Shown: positions 23,394 to 32,847, numbered from the stretch's first letter. The stretch is DNA of 64,000 bases from Bradyrhizobium rifense (GCF_008123425.1 NZ_VSSS01000032.1:62001-126000); one strand, 5' to 3'. The notes: a model not told the origin generated them from the sequence alone. Numbers and translations: made by a program.

Positions 23394-25490
23394 ATGAAGG
23401 GCTTACCCGGGCAGCAGCTTCAGGCGATCGCCAGATTGACGGTCAGCATTCGCCTCGCCGTGTCTGCATTGGTCCTGACGGCGATCCTGCTGACGGCCGC
23501 CCTTTCCAGCCTGTTGTGGTGGCGAACGGCGGAGGCGACCAGCCGGCAGCTCGCCTCCACCATCAACGAGCAGATCGTGGCGGCGGTCCGCAAGGAGGTT
23601 GCGGCCATCGTCGACGAGGCGCGCGCCGCGCACACCGCAATCCGCACACTGTTCCTCCAGAACGTGCTCGACACCCGCGAAGCGGACAAGCGCGAATTCG
23701 TGTTCCTGTCGCAACTGCAATCGCAGGCGACGATCTCCTGGGTGGCCTTTGGCTGGCCCGATGGCTCGTTCTTCGCCGCGCACAAGCTCGGCGACCGGCG
23801 CCTGGAGATGATGGAGATTTCTTTGACCGATCATCCGGGCGAGCGCCGCGTCGACGAATATGACGTCGTGCCCGGTGATATCGAATTCGCCAATCGCCGC
23901 TTCGAGCCGACGGAATTCCGCGTCGCCGATCAGGCCTGGTTCAAGGCCGGGCTCACCGCGGACGACCCGCAATGGTTCAGGGTCATGGATCATCCGACCG
24001 GGCCGCGGCCGTCGATCGCCTTTGCGGGCCCGATCGACGTCTATCAGGAGCGGCAGGGCGTTCTTGCGGTCATCATCGAATACACAAGGCTTGCGCGCTT
24101 CCTGTCGCAGCTCGAAGTCGGGCGCACGGGAACGGCTTTCATCATCGACGACAGCGGAGAGCTTGTCGCCGCACCGGACAGGGATGCCGATGAGCTGCAT
24201 TCCGCCAAGGGCGACATTGCGCTGTTGCCGCTCGCGCGGATGGCGCGCGTGAAAGCAGGTGAGGTCGGCCGCAAGGAAGCCTGGCGAAGCCGGCTCACCT
24301 CGCAAGGCGCGGCCTATGAAGTCGCGCTCACGCCATTGCCGTTTCCCGGCTGGTCACTGGCAACGGTGATCCCCGAGGCCGAATTCCTCGGTCCGGTCGA
24401 GACCACGCTGCGGCACCTGATCCTCGGCCTTGCCATCGGCGCGGTGCTCGCGGCGCTGGTGTCGGCGGCGCTGGCCCGTTCGGTCATTGCCGCGCCTCTG
24501 TCGCGCGTGGTGGGCGAGCTTCGTCATGTCGAAGCCTTCGCGCTGGAGCTGGTCCGTCGTCATCCGTCGCGACTCAAGGAGATCGCGAGCCTGTCGGGCG
24601 CGATCGCCGAGATGGCGTCCGGACTGTCCGCCTTCCGCAAGTTCATCCCGGCCGATCTCGTCCGCGCCCTGCTGCGCCAGGGCGTGGAGGCAAAACCCGG
24701 CGGAAGCATCCAGGAGCTCAGCGTGATGTTCATCGACATCGCCGGCTTCACCGGATTGTCAGAGCGGCTCGGCGACCGGGTCGTGCCGCTGCTGTCGCGC
24801 TATCTCGACATCACCTCGGAGATCATCGTCGCCAATGGCGGCACCATCGACAAGTTCATCGGCGATGCCGTGATGGCGTTCTGGGGGGCGCCGCAGCCGC
24901 AGGCGGATCACGCGGTGCGGTGCTGCCGCGCGGCACTCGCCTGCCGCGGGGCGATCGGGCAGTCCGGCCTGGCCGACGATCTCGGCCAGCGGCTGCAGAT
25001 CCGGATCGGCATCAATTCCGGCCGCATGCTGGTCGGCAATATCGGCTCCGAGCTGCGGCTGAACTACACCGTGATCGGCGATGCCGTGAACGTCGCGAGC
25101 CGGCTCGAAGGCGCCAACAAATCCTATGGAACGCAAATCCTGATCGGTGAGACAACCGAACGTCTGGCGCGCGGTGCGGTCGTCACGCGTGAGGTCGACA
25201 GTATCGCGGTTTACGGACGGGAGGAGGGGCTCTCCGTCCACGAGCTGATCGGCATCGCGAACGAAAGCGCAATCGACGGTGAGCCGATCGGCTGGATCGC
25301 GGACTACGCGCGCGGCCTTGCCAACTATCGCGCCCGCCGGTTTGCTGCCGCACTCGTCGATTTCGAAGCCGTGCTGGAGCAGCGCAGCCACGATCGCCCG
25401 GCCGAGCTGATGCGCGACCGTTGCCGGCAGCTCGCTGCGTCCGCGCCCGACGCCGCCTGGCGGCCGGTAGAGGCACTGACATCGAAATAG
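23394..25490 (+). CDS. membrane class III adenylate/guanylate cyclase with Cache-like sensor
   Basis: 698 residues: short cytosolic start, membrane segment at about 20-45 (LAVSALVLTAILLTAALSSLLWW), periplasmic Cache-like region to about 335, second membrane segment at about 340-365, linker, then the cyclase domain at about 440-610. Catalytic residues are present: FIDIAGFTG, FIGDAVMAFWGAP, RIGINSGRMLVGNIG and YTVIGDAVNVASRLEG. It converts ATP (less likely GTP) to the cyclic nucleotide in response to an external ligand. The C-terminal 90 residues are uncharacterised. It stands opposite the bufferin operon. Confidence 0.88.
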   Translation: MKGLPGQQLQAIARLTVSIRLAVSALVLTAILLTAALSSLLWWRTAEATSRQLASTINEQIVAAVRKEVAAIVDEARAAHTAIRTLFLQNVLDTREADKREFVFLSQLQSQATISWVAFGWPDGSFFAAHKLGDRRLEMMEISLTDHPGERRVDEYDVVPGDIEFANRRFEPTEFRVADQAWFKAGLTADDPQWFRVMDHPTGPRPSIAFAGPIDVYQERQGVLAVIIEYTRLARFLSQLEVGRTGTAFIIDDSGELVAAPDRDADELHSAKGDIALLPLARMARVKAGEVGRKEAWRSRLTSQGAAYEVALTPLPFPGWSLATVIPEAEFLGPVETTLRHLILGLAIGAVLAALVSAALARSVIAAPLSRVVGELRHVEAFALELVRRHPSRLKEIASLSGAIAEMASGLSAFRKFIPADLVRALLRQGVEAKPGGSIQELSVMFIDIAGFTGLSERLGDRVVPLLSRYLDITSEIIVANGGTIDKFIGDAVMAFWGAPQPQADHAVRCCRAALACRGAIGQSGLADDLGQRLQIRIGINSGRMLVGNIGSELRLNYTVIGDAVNVASRLEGANKSYGTQILIGETTERLARGAVVTREVDSIAVYGREEGLSVHELIGIANESAIDGEPIGWIADYARGLANYRARRFAAALVDFEAVLEQRSHDRPAELMRDRCRQLAASAPDAAWRPVEALTSK

Positions 25491-25503
25491 TGACGGCCCC
25501 CGC

Positions 25504-25529
25504 GTCGCGCATTCGCGCTCGCCGGTCAT
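25504..25529 (+). repeat. 26-bp direct repeat, left copy
   Basis: Identical over 26 bp to 26657-26682 inside aroE, where it encodes the VAHSRSPVI active-site segment. The left copy also reads VAHSRSPVI in one frame but belongs to no gene. Confidence 0.75.
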
Positions 25530-25539
25530 CCAGCGCGCG

Positions 25540-26448
25540 GGGGGAATTCCTGTTCGACGAACAAGGCCGTCCCGACGGCCTGATCGTTCTGATGGTCGAT
25601 GTGACCGAGCAGCGGGCTCAACAGAATCTCATGCACATGAGGACGCAGCATCTACAGGTTGTGGCGAGGCTGGCGAGGGCAACGGTGACGACCGCGGCGG
25701 CGGACGGCAGGGTCACGGACGTCGTGCACCTGGGGGCGGCTCGCGCCGCCGGCGCGCACTTCGAGGTCCTGTTGCGTCTGTGCGATACCGAAAACCGGGT
25801 CGTGCCTCCCTCGGAATTCATGCCCTCTGCGGAGCGCTACGGCCTGATGCCGCTGGTGGATCGCTGGGTCGTCCGCAATTCGCTCAAGCTGCTTGGCAAT
25901 CACCTCGCCGGCGGCGGGGCCCGTATCGCGAATTGCAGCATCAATCTCTCCGGCCAGACGCTTGGCGACGAAAGCTTCGTTGATTTCGTGCGCGACCAGA
26001 TTCGCGCGTGCCGTATTCCGGGCGACATCGTTTGCTTCGAGATCACCGAGACGAACGCCATCGCCAACCTCGATAGTGCGAGACGTTCATCCTGGCGCTG
26101 AAATCCCCCGGTTGTCGTTTTGCGCTGGATGACTTTGGCAGCGGAATGTCCTCGTTCTCCTATCTGACGTCTCTCCCGGTCGACTACCTCAAGATCGACG
26201 GGGCCTTCGTGAAGGACATGCTCGATAACGACACGGACCGTATCATCGTTGAAATGGTCAACCGTCTCGGCAAGGCCATGGGCATCCGGACGATCGCCGA
26301 ATTCGTAGGCAGCGAGGCATTGCTGGAGGCGGTGCGTCAGATCGGCGTGGACTACGCGCAGGGATTTGCGGTGGGAAAGCCGCGGCCGCTGTCCGAAGCC
26401 CTCCGCTCGCGCGACATGGTGCCTGCCGTGTCCGCCGTCCCGGCATAG
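25540..26448 (+). pseudogene. degenerate EAL-domain (c-di-GMP phosphodiesterase) gene
   Basis: An EAL domain is split between frames. The first part reads FEVLLRLCDTENRVVPPSEFMPSAERYGLMPLVDRWVV...SINLSGQTLGDESFVDFV...VCFEITETNAIANLDSA and ends at 26101. The rest (FILALKSPG, FALDDFGSGMSSFSYLTSLPVDYLKIDG, TIAEFVGS, GVDYAQGFAVGKP) continues in another frame from about 26082 to the stop at 26448. One frameshift near 26080 joins the two. Upstream only a PAS-like tail (GLIVLMVDVTEQRAQQN) remains and the GGDEF domain is missing. It is most likely inactive; a sequencing error would explain the frameshift but not the missing N-terminus. Confidence 0.75.
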
Positions 26449-26611
26449 GTTCCCAGGCGGAGCGGGGGCATCCATCCGTCGTGTGTCGCGGCTCAGCTGT
26501 TTCCGAGATTCACATTGCGCGGGCTAGCCATTCCCTCTAATTGTCTTGGACAAATGACCAAATAACATGGTCGCGCGCCGAAGGGCGCGTGTCAGGGACG
26601 GGAATCTCGGT

Positions 26612-27451
26612 ATGTCGCAGGATGGTTTTGGGCTGGCGGGGATCATCGGCATGCCGGTCGCGCATTCGCGCTCGCCGGTCATACACAATTACTGGCTGAA
26701 GGCGCACGGCATCCGCGGCTCCTACGTCCCGCTTGCGGTGAAGCCCGAGCGGCTCGAGGATGCGCTCGACGGGCTGATCGCGCTCGGGTTCCGCGGTTGC
26801 AACGTCACCATGCCGCACAAGCAGACGGCGATGCCGATGCTCGACCGCGTCAACGAGACCGCCAAGCGCATCGGCGCCGTCAATACCATCGTCGTCGAGG
26901 CGGACGGCACGCTGTCCGGCTTCAACAATGACGGCAACGGTTTTGTCCAAAGCCTGCGCGACGCCAAGGCCGACTGGCGCGGTGATGCCGGGCCGATCCT
27001 GCTGCTCGGCGCGGGCGGCGCCTCGCGCGCGGTGGTCGTGGCGCTGCTTGAGAACGGCGCGCGCGAGATCCGCATCACCAACCGCACGGCGGAGAAGGCG
27101 CAGGCGATCGCGACCGAATTCGGCTCCGCCGTCAGCACCGTTCCGTGGGACGATCGCGCCGCGGCGCTGGGCGATGTCGCGCTGCTCGTCAACTGCACCG
27201 ATCGCGGCATGGTCGGCAAAAGCGCGCTCGAGATCGACCTGTCGCGCTTGAGGTCCGAAACGCTCACCGCCGATCTCATCTACACGCCGCTCGAGACGCC
27301 GTTTCTGGCCGATGCCCGCGCGCGGGGCTGCGTCACCGTGAATGGGCTCGGCCTGTTGCTCAATCAGGCGCGGCTTGCCTTCAAGGCCTGGTTTGGCGTG
27401 ATGCCCGATGTAACGCCCGAGCTGATCAAGGTCATCGAGGCGACGTTCTGA
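26612..27451 (+). CDS. aroE: shikimate (or quinate/shikimate) 5-dehydrogenase
   Basis: 279 residues from ATG 26612. Substrate-binding HSRSP (18-22), catalytic Lys70 in NVTMPHK, and the paired Asp in FNNDGNG (about 107). The Rossmann nucleotide site LLGAGGASRAVV is followed by ITNRTAEKA, where NRT-type loops favour NADP. The C-terminal GLGLLLNQARLAFKAWFG is standard. It reduces 3-dehydroshikimate in the aromatic pathway. Here it sits with an amidohydrolase and a binding protein rather than with other aro genes, so a catabolic paralogue acting on quinate-type compounds is possible. Confidence 0.85.
   Translation: MSQDGFGLAGIIGMPVAHSRSPVIHNYWLKAHGIRGSYVPLAVKPERLEDALDGLIALGFRGCNVTMPHKQTAMPMLDRVNETAKRIGAVNTIVVEADGTLSGFNNDGNGFVQSLRDAKADWRGDAGPILLLGAGGASRAVVVALLENGAREIRITNRTAEKAQAIATEFGSAVSTVPWDDRAAALGDVALLVNCTDRGMVGKSALEIDLSRLRSETLTADLIYTPLETPFLADARARGCVTVNGLGLLLNQARLAFKAWFGVMPDVTPELIKVIEATF
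26657..26682 (+). repeat. 26-bp direct repeat, right copy (inside aroE)
   Basis: Matches 25504-25529 exactly. The two copies bracket the EAL pseudogene at a distance of 1,153 bp. Confidence 0.75.
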
Positions 27452-27473
27452 ACCGCGCGGGGAGCTTTGCGCC

Positions 27474-28307
27474 ATGACATTGCCGGCGGGCCCCAAGATC
27501 GACTGCCATATTCACGCGCTCGATCCCGTTCGCTTTCCCTACGGCGCCGATACGCCGTACCGGCCGAGCGGGCAGGAAATCGCGCCGGCGGCGCAGCTCA
27601 TTCGCGTGTTCGACGCCTTTGATGTCCGTCACGGGCTCGTGGTTGCCACCAACACCGGCTATGGCAGCGACAGTCGCATCCTGCTTGATACGCTGAGGCA
27701 GGGCGGTGGCCGCTTCAGGGGCGTCGCCGTCGTTGAGAACGACGTCGATATCCGCGAGCTCGAGCGCTTGAAAGCTGCCGGTGTGATCGGCGTCGCCTTC
27801 AACGTGCCGTTCCACGGCGCCGACTATTATCGCAACACCGCGCCGCTGTTGGAGAAGCTGACGAGCCTCGACCTGTTCCTTCAGATCCAGATCGAGCAGG
27901 ATCAATTGCTCGACCTGTTGCCGCTGATCGACAAATCGCCCGTGCGCCTGGTATTCGACCATTGCGGCCGGCCCTCGGTCGCGCAGGGCGTGCAAGGCAA
28001 GGCCTTCCAGGCGCTGCTAGCGATCGGTCGCGAACGCGACGCGCACGTAAAGCTCTCCGGCTATTACAAGTTCTCCGGGCTGCCGCACCCGTATGAGGAC
28101 ACCTGGCCCTTCATCGCCGCACTGGTCGAGGCCTTCACGCTCGATCGCTGCGTCTGGGGCTCGGACTATCCGTTCCTGCGCGCACCTGAACGGCTCGACT
28201 ACGGGCCGCTGCTGGCGGTGCTGACAAAACTGTTTCCGGACTCCAGCGACCGGCATCGCCTGTTGTGGCGAACGCCGGCAAAGCTGCTCGGCTTCGACGG
28301 ATCATAA
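27474..28307 (+). CDS. amidohydrolase family 2 metal-dependent hydrolase
   Basis: 277 residues, TIM-barrel metal hydrolase (PF04909). DCHIHALDP near the N-terminus provides the HxH ligands, VFDHCGRPS the third His, and CVWGSDYPF the Asp. The pattern is nearest to lactone hydrolases such as 2-pyrone-4,6-dicarboxylate lactonase or sulfomuconolactone hydrolase, which belong to aromatic degradation. It starts 22 bp after aroE and 24 bp before a binding-protein gene in the same direction, so an operon for uptake and breakdown of a cyclic carboxylate is plausible. Exact substrate unknown. Confidence 0.8.
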   Translation: MTLPAGPKIDCHIHALDPVRFPYGADTPYRPSGQEIAPAAQLIRVFDAFDVRHGLVVATNTGYGSDSRILLDTLRQGGGRFRGVAVVENDVDIRELERLKAAGVIGVAFNVPFHGADYYRNTAPLLEKLTSLDLFLQIQIEQDQLLDLLPLIDKSPVRLVFDHCGRPSVAQGVQGKAFQALLAIGRERDAHVKLSGYYKFSGLPHPYEDTWPFIAALVEAFTLDRCVWGSDYPFLRAPERLDYGPLLAVLTKLFPDSSDRHRLLWRTPAKLLGFDGS

Positions 28308-28331
28308 AAAAGAAAGTAAGGGGAGGACATC

Positions 28332-29486
28332 ATGAGGCATCTTGCAGGAACGCTCGTCATTGCCTTGGCGGCATCGCTTTCGACAGGCGCGGCCCGCGCG
28401 CAGAGCACCGTCTACATCCCCGATGTCATCGAGCTCTCGGGCCCCGGCGCCGTCTCCGGCACCAACTGGCGCGACGGCGTCGCGCTCGCGGTCGACGAGA
28501 TCAACGCCGCCGGCGGCATTCTGGGCCGCAAAATCCAGACCGAGCATCTGGACACCCAGAGCAACCCCGGCATCTCGCGCGCGCAGGTGCAGAAGGTTTT
28601 GGACAAGGATCCCTATGTTGTGCTCGGGCCGATCTATTCCGGTTCGGTCAAGGTCAACATGGCGCTGACCCAACAAGCCGAGATCCCGCAGATCGTCGGC
28701 GCCGAAGCCGCCGACATCACGACGCAAGGTAATCCCTGGGTGTTCCGCACCGCCTTCGGCCAGCAATTCTCGATGCCGAAGATCGCCAACTATCTGCACG
28801 ACAAGCTCAAGGTGAAGAGCGTCGCAGTGGTCTGGGTCAACAATGATTTCGGCAAGGGCGGCCACGACAATTTCGTGAAGGAGATGAAGACGCGCAACAT
28901 CGAGATCGCGGCCGATATCTCCACCGAGCAGGGGCAGGTCGATTTCGGCTCCGACGTCATCAAGCTCAAGAGCGCTAAGGCGGACGCCGTGTTCGTCTAC
29001 ACCAACGAGGAGGAGAGCGCGCGCTTCCTGATCGAGTCCAAGCGGCAGGGCCTGTCGACGCCGCTGTTCGGCGAGACCACGCTGCTGAGCCAGAAGGTGG
29101 TCGAGCTCGCCGGCCCCGCCGCCAACGGCGTACGCGGCCATGTTGGCCTCAGTGCGGACGCGCCGGTGCCGGCGATTGACGCGTTCACCAAAAAGTTCAG
29201 CGACCGTTTCAAGTACCGGCCGGATCACAACGGCATCAAGGGCTACACCGCGGTCTATCTCGTCAAATACGTCACCGAAAAAATCGGCAAGTTCGACAGC
29301 AAGGCATTTGGCGCGGCGATGAAGGGACTGACACTGACGCCCGACAAGGCGCCGGGCATGCTGATGGAAGCAAGCTGGGACCAGAACGGCGACATCGATC
29401 GCGCCAGCTTCCTCGCCGAGATCGTCGACGGCAAGCAGAAGATCGTCGAGACGCTGCCGAAGCTGAACGGGGGCAAGAGCGAGTAA
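28332..29486 (+). CDS. ABC transporter substrate-binding protein, Liv type (third copy)
   Basis: 384 residues with a signal (MRHLAGTLVIALAASLSTGAARAQ) and a mature start STVYIPDVIELSGPGAVSGTNWRDGVALAVDEINAAGGILGRKIQ, the PF13458 type. RBS AGGGGAGGA precedes ATG 28332. No permease or ATPase follows, so it depends on an importer encoded elsewhere, possibly the livHMGF set here. A palindromic repeat after it may end the transcript. Confidence 0.88.
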   Translation: MRHLAGTLVIALAASLSTGAARAQSTVYIPDVIELSGPGAVSGTNWRDGVALAVDEINAAGGILGRKIQTEHLDTQSNPGISRAQVQKVLDKDPYVVLGPIYSGSVKVNMALTQQAEIPQIVGAEAADITTQGNPWVFRTAFGQQFSMPKIANYLHDKLKVKSVAVVWVNNDFGKGGHDNFVKEMKTRNIEIAADISTEQGQVDFGSDVIKLKSAKADAVFVYTNEEESARFLIESKRQGLSTPLFGETTLLSQKVVELAGPAANGVRGHVGLSADAPVPAIDAFTKKFSDRFKYRPDHNGIKGYTAVYLVKYVTEKIGKFDSKAFGAAMKGLTLTPDKAPGMLMEASWDQNGDIDRASFLAEIVDGKQKIVETLPKLNGGKSE

Positions 29487-29490
29487 ACGT

Positions 29491-29525
29491 GTAGCCCGGA
29501 TTGCGCTGCGTTCCATCCGGGCTAC
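29491..29525 (+). repeat. REP-like palindrome after the binding-protein gene
   Basis: GTAGCCCGGAT and ATCCGGGCTAC form a perfect 11-bp inverted repeat around a 13-base loop. This GTAGCCCGGAT sequence is a repetitive palindrome scattered between genes in Bradyrhizobium and relatives (established knowledge). It may also act as a transcript end. Confidence 0.7.
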
Positions 29526-29604
29526 GGACTGACGCAAGCCTCGACGTCAAGGGGTGAGGCGATTAATGATGGGCGGGTGAGCCACGACTGGACGCCCGCA
29601 CCCC

Positions 29605-30189
29605 ATGAAAACCACGCTGCTCAAATCCGAAGACTACACCCGCTCGCCGTGGAAGAACGGCGGCGGCATCTTTACCGATATCGCGGATGCGCATCGCACC
29701 GATGCGGCGGTGAAGGACTGGGAAAGCCTGCTGTGGCGCTTCGCCTCCACGCCGATTGTGGCGCCCGGGCCGTTCTCCCACATGCCCGGCATCGACCGCT
29801 TGCAGATGGTGATCGGCGGGCGCGGGCTGGTGCTGAAGGCGCCGGGGGAGGAATTCGACGAGCGCGAGCCGTTCACGACCGTGCGCTTCACCGGCGAAAT
29901 GGAGATCGTCACCGAGCTCCAGGCCGGCCCGGTCGAGGTCGTCAACCTGATGGCGCGGCGCGGTGCGGCGGAGATCAAGCTTGTGGCACTGAAGGAGCCC
30001 GGCGATCAGCCATTGGTCACCGGAACGCATCTGGTTTACGCGGTTTCCGGCGATTGCAGCATTCGTCTCAATAGCGAGGAATTTGTCATCCCCCGTGGCA
30101 GCACGCTGAAGGTCGAGCTGAGCGGGATGTCCAGGCTGACGTTCGTCTCGGGGCTGGCCGTGTTGGGATCGATCCGGCTCGTCGGCTAG
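29605..30189 (+). CDS. hutD: HutD family protein
   Basis: 194 residues. SPWKNGGGIFTDIA at the N-terminus and LLWRFASTPIVAPGPFSHMPGIDRLQMVIGGRGL are the HutD signature (PF05962), a cupin-like bicupin fold. HutD is linked to histidine utilisation in pseudomonads, possibly as a safety valve for urocanate, but no hut genes are here. It stands alone between a palindrome and a cyclase gene. Confidence 0.8.
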   Translation: MKTTLLKSEDYTRSPWKNGGGIFTDIADAHRTDAAVKDWESLLWRFASTPIVAPGPFSHMPGIDRLQMVIGGRGLVLKAPGEEFDEREPFTTVRFTGEMEIVTELQAGPVEVVNLMARRGAAEIKLVALKEPGDQPLVTGTHLVYAVSGDCSIRLNSEEFVIPRGSTLKVELSGMSRLTFVSGLAVLGSIRLVG

Positions 30190-30294
30190 GCGGCGATCGT
30201 GCGAATGCGCACAATCCGTGCAACTGGCTAGGTTGACGCGGCCGCGCCGGACCACGATATGTTCGGAGATACAGACCGCGGCCCAGGGCAAGAT

Positions 30295-31488
30295 ATGAAC
30301 GCGCCAGACAAGACACCCGCTGTCACGCAAGCCGACGCCGTCGTCGACTGGCTGACCAACGGCACGCACGACCAGCGCTTCATCGACAACATCTTTGCCG
30401 AGATGTGCATCCGCCTCCAGGAGGCCGGCATTCCGCTCAAGCGGTCGACGCTCCACGTCCGGATCCAGCATCCGCAATGGCTGGGGGCGCGTTTCATGTG
30501 GTCCGACGGCATGCGTGAGGCCGAGATCGGGCGGGTCGACTTCGATGTCATGGGACGTTCCGAATATATCGGCAGCCCGGCCAACGAAATGTTCGACGGG
30601 GCAACCGAAGTGCGTGAGAATCTCGAACGGGATCCTTCGCTCGGTCGCAAGCACGCGCTCTACGACGAGATGCGGGCCAAGGGTCTGACCGACTATGTGG
30701 CGTGGCCGCTCTATCATACGCTCGGCAAGCGCCATCTCATCACGTTCTCGACCGACCGCCGCGGCGGCTTCGACGACGCCCATGTCGCCGCGTTGAAGAA
30801 AGTGTTGCCGGTGCTGGCGCTGGTCAGCGAGATCCGCATCAAGAACCGCCTGGCGCGAACGCTGCTGGAGACCTATGTCGGCGCCCATGCCGGCGAGCTG
30901 ATCCTCGCCGGCGCCACGCGTCGCGGCACCGGCACGACGGTGCGCGCCGCGATCATGATCTGCGACTTGCGCGATTTCACGAAAATCTCCGACAACTGGC
31001 CGCGCGACGACGTCATCGATCTCCTCAACGATTATTTCGACGCGATGTCCGAGCCGATTGCGCGGCATGGCGGCGAGATCCTGAAATTCATCGGCGACGG
31101 ATTGCTCGCCATTTTTCCGCTGAGCCAGCCCAACGCCTGCGCCAATCTGCTGCGCGCGGTGACCGAGGCGCGCCAGGCCATGACGGCGCTGAACGAGCGC
31201 AACAAGGGCACGGGCCGCGCGCCGCTGAACTACGGCATCGGCGTCCATGTCGGCGATGTCATGTACGGCAATATCGGCTCGACCAGCCGGCTCGACTTCA
31301 CCGTGATCGGTCCCGCCGTCAACATGGCCTCGCGCCTCGAGACGCTCACCAAGCAGATCGGCAAGCCGGTGCTGCTGTCGCGCGATTTTGCCGAGCTGGT
31401 GACTCCGGAGTTCGAGCTCGAACGAGTCGGCCAGCACACCGTGCGCGGCTTCAGCGAGCCGATCGAGTTGTTTGCGTTTCACGGATGA
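30295..31488 (+). CDS. class III adenylate/guanylate cyclase, soluble
   Basis: 397 residues from ATG 30295 with AGGG upstream; the longer frame from 30259 lacks support. The N-terminal 190 residues have a mixed alpha/beta sensor-like composition without membrane segments. The cyclase domain (about 215-380) has IMICDLRDFTKISD, LKFIGDGLLAIFPL, GIGVHVGDVMYGNIGSTSRLDFTVIGPAVNMASRLETL with the metal and transition-state residues. It makes a cyclic nucleotide in the cytoplasm. A perfect hairpin ends the gene region at 31557-31575. Confidence 0.88.
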   Translation: MNAPDKTPAVTQADAVVDWLTNGTHDQRFIDNIFAEMCIRLQEAGIPLKRSTLHVRIQHPQWLGARFMWSDGMREAEIGRVDFDVMGRSEYIGSPANEMFDGATEVRENLERDPSLGRKHALYDEMRAKGLTDYVAWPLYHTLGKRHLITFSTDRRGGFDDAHVAALKKVLPVLALVSEIRIKNRLARTLLETYVGAHAGELILAGATRRGTGTTVRAAIMICDLRDFTKISDNWPRDDVIDLLNDYFDAMSEPIARHGGEILKFIGDGLLAIFPLSQPNACANLLRAVTEARQAMTALNERNKGTGRAPLNYGIGVHVGDVMYGNIGSTSRLDFTVIGPAVNMASRLETLTKQIGKPVLLSRDFAELVTPEFELERVGQHTVRGFSEPIELFAFHG

Positions 31489-31556
31489 GGCGGATGGGGA
31501 CTTGCCCCGCGCCTCTGCCGGCTCCGGCGATACATAAAATCCAATCGATCCGATTA

Positions 31557-31575
31557 GACGGACCTTAAGTCCGTC
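31557..31575 (+). terminator. hairpin after the cyclase
   Basis: GACGGAC-CTTAA-GTCCGTC, a 7-bp perfect stem. No long T-run follows, so strength as an intrinsic terminator is uncertain. Confidence 0.4.
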
Positions 31576-31688
31576 CCAACGTGACTGGGGAGGTTTTACC
31601 GCGCGTTGAAGTCTGTGGTGATGTTATGCGCCATTACTTCGAAGTCCCATTTCTGTCGTTTGATCGTTTTCAAGCTGCGAGCGCATCA

Positions 31689-32804
31689 ATGGCTGTCACG
31701 GCGTCTTTTCTGGCTGAGTTGGACGAAGCAGTTGAGAGGGGAAATCCCGAGAGCTGTCTGCGCGCGCTGTGGCATGCGGCAGACATTCTGATCGCCGGCA
31801 CCTATTCCGAGGAACAGATCTGGACTTTTGGCGAGGTCATCGGTCGTCTCGCGCAAGAGATCGAGACGAGCGCGCGCGCGAAGCTCGCCGGCAAGCTCGC
31901 CTGCAGCCCGAACGCCCCCATTGAGCTAACCCGGCAGATGGCCAGCGATGATTGCATCGACGTCGCATGGCCTGTCCTCAGTCAGTCGCAGCGCCTTGAC
32001 ACCGAGACATTGATCGCGTGCGCAAAGAGCAAGAGCCAGCAGCATTTGCTTGCCATCTCCAAACGGCAGGCGGTCCCGGAAGCGGTCACCGATGTGCTGG
32101 TGGTGCGCGGATCGCCCGAGGTCGTCACCTCGGTCGCATCGAACATCGGCGCGAATTTTTCAAGATCCGGGTTTCTCCATCTGGTGCGGCGGTCGGAAGG
32201 CGATTCGATCCTTGCGGAGTCGGTGGGATTTCGAAAGGACATTCCCCGACACCTGTTCCACCAGCTAATCGCCAAAGCCTCCGAAGAGGTGCGGCAGAAA
32301 CTCCAGAAGGAACGCCCGGATATCGAAACCCAGATCCATAACGTCGTCGTCGATGTCACCGGGGCCATTCACGCCCGGTTTGGCCCGACATCGAAGGATT
32401 ATTTTACGGCGAAACGTACGGTCGCGAAGCTGCACGAGAGAGGTGAGCTGACGGAAGACAAGATCTTCGAGCTTGCTCATTCTCTCAAGTTCAACGAGAC
32501 GACAGTCGCGCTGTCGTTACTCTGCGGGTTGCCGACCGATGTCGCGGAACGGGCATTGATCGAGAAGGATCGCGAGCCGGCGTTGATTCTGGCCAAATCC
32601 CTCGATTTCTCGTGGCCGACCACGATGGCGCTACTGTTCCTGGGAGCGGCCAACTTCCGGATCACCGCGGGTGAGCTGGAGCGGTTGAAGCTCGATTTCC
32701 ACCGGTTGACCGTCAAGGCCTGCCGCGAGGTCCTCACCATCTATCGAACGCGAAAGGAAGAGGCTTTTGGCGGCTCATTTCAACAGTCGCGGCGCTCGAT
32801 CTAG
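31689..32804 (+). CDS. DUF2336 domain protein
   Basis: Helical protein of about 371 residues from ATG 31689; ATG 31626 and a GTG at 31581 extend it. Repeated helical pairs (VTDVLVVRGSPEVVTSVASNIGANFSRSGFLHLVRRSEGDSILAESVGFRKDIPRHLFHQLI) are the DUF2336 style (PF10098), recalling HEAT-like repeats; rhizobial genomes often hold several. Function is unknown, though some occur near signalling genes. Here it is between two cyclases. No membrane segment. Confidence 0.75.
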   Translation: MAVTASFLAELDEAVERGNPESCLRALWHAADILIAGTYSEEQIWTFGEVIGRLAQEIETSARAKLAGKLACSPNAPIELTRQMASDDCIDVAWPVLSQSQRLDTETLIACAKSKSQQHLLAISKRQAVPEAVTDVLVVRGSPEVVTSVASNIGANFSRSGFLHLVRRSEGDSILAESVGFRKDIPRHLFHQLIAKASEEVRQKLQKERPDIETQIHNVVVDVTGAIHARFGPTSKDYFTAKRTVAKLHERGELTEDKIFELAHSLKFNETTVALSLLCGLPTDVAERALIEKDREPALILAKSLDFSWPTTMALLFLGAANFRITAGELERLKLDFHRLTVKACREVLTIYRTRKEEAFGGSFQQSRRSI

Positions 32805-32847
32805 GATCGGCTAGATAGCCAAGCGTCCGAAGGCGCACTCCTCTGTG

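Noticed and set aside
29563..31482. Minus-strand frame of 639 residues
   Set aside because: Antisense to HutD and cyclase genes; low-complexity composition.
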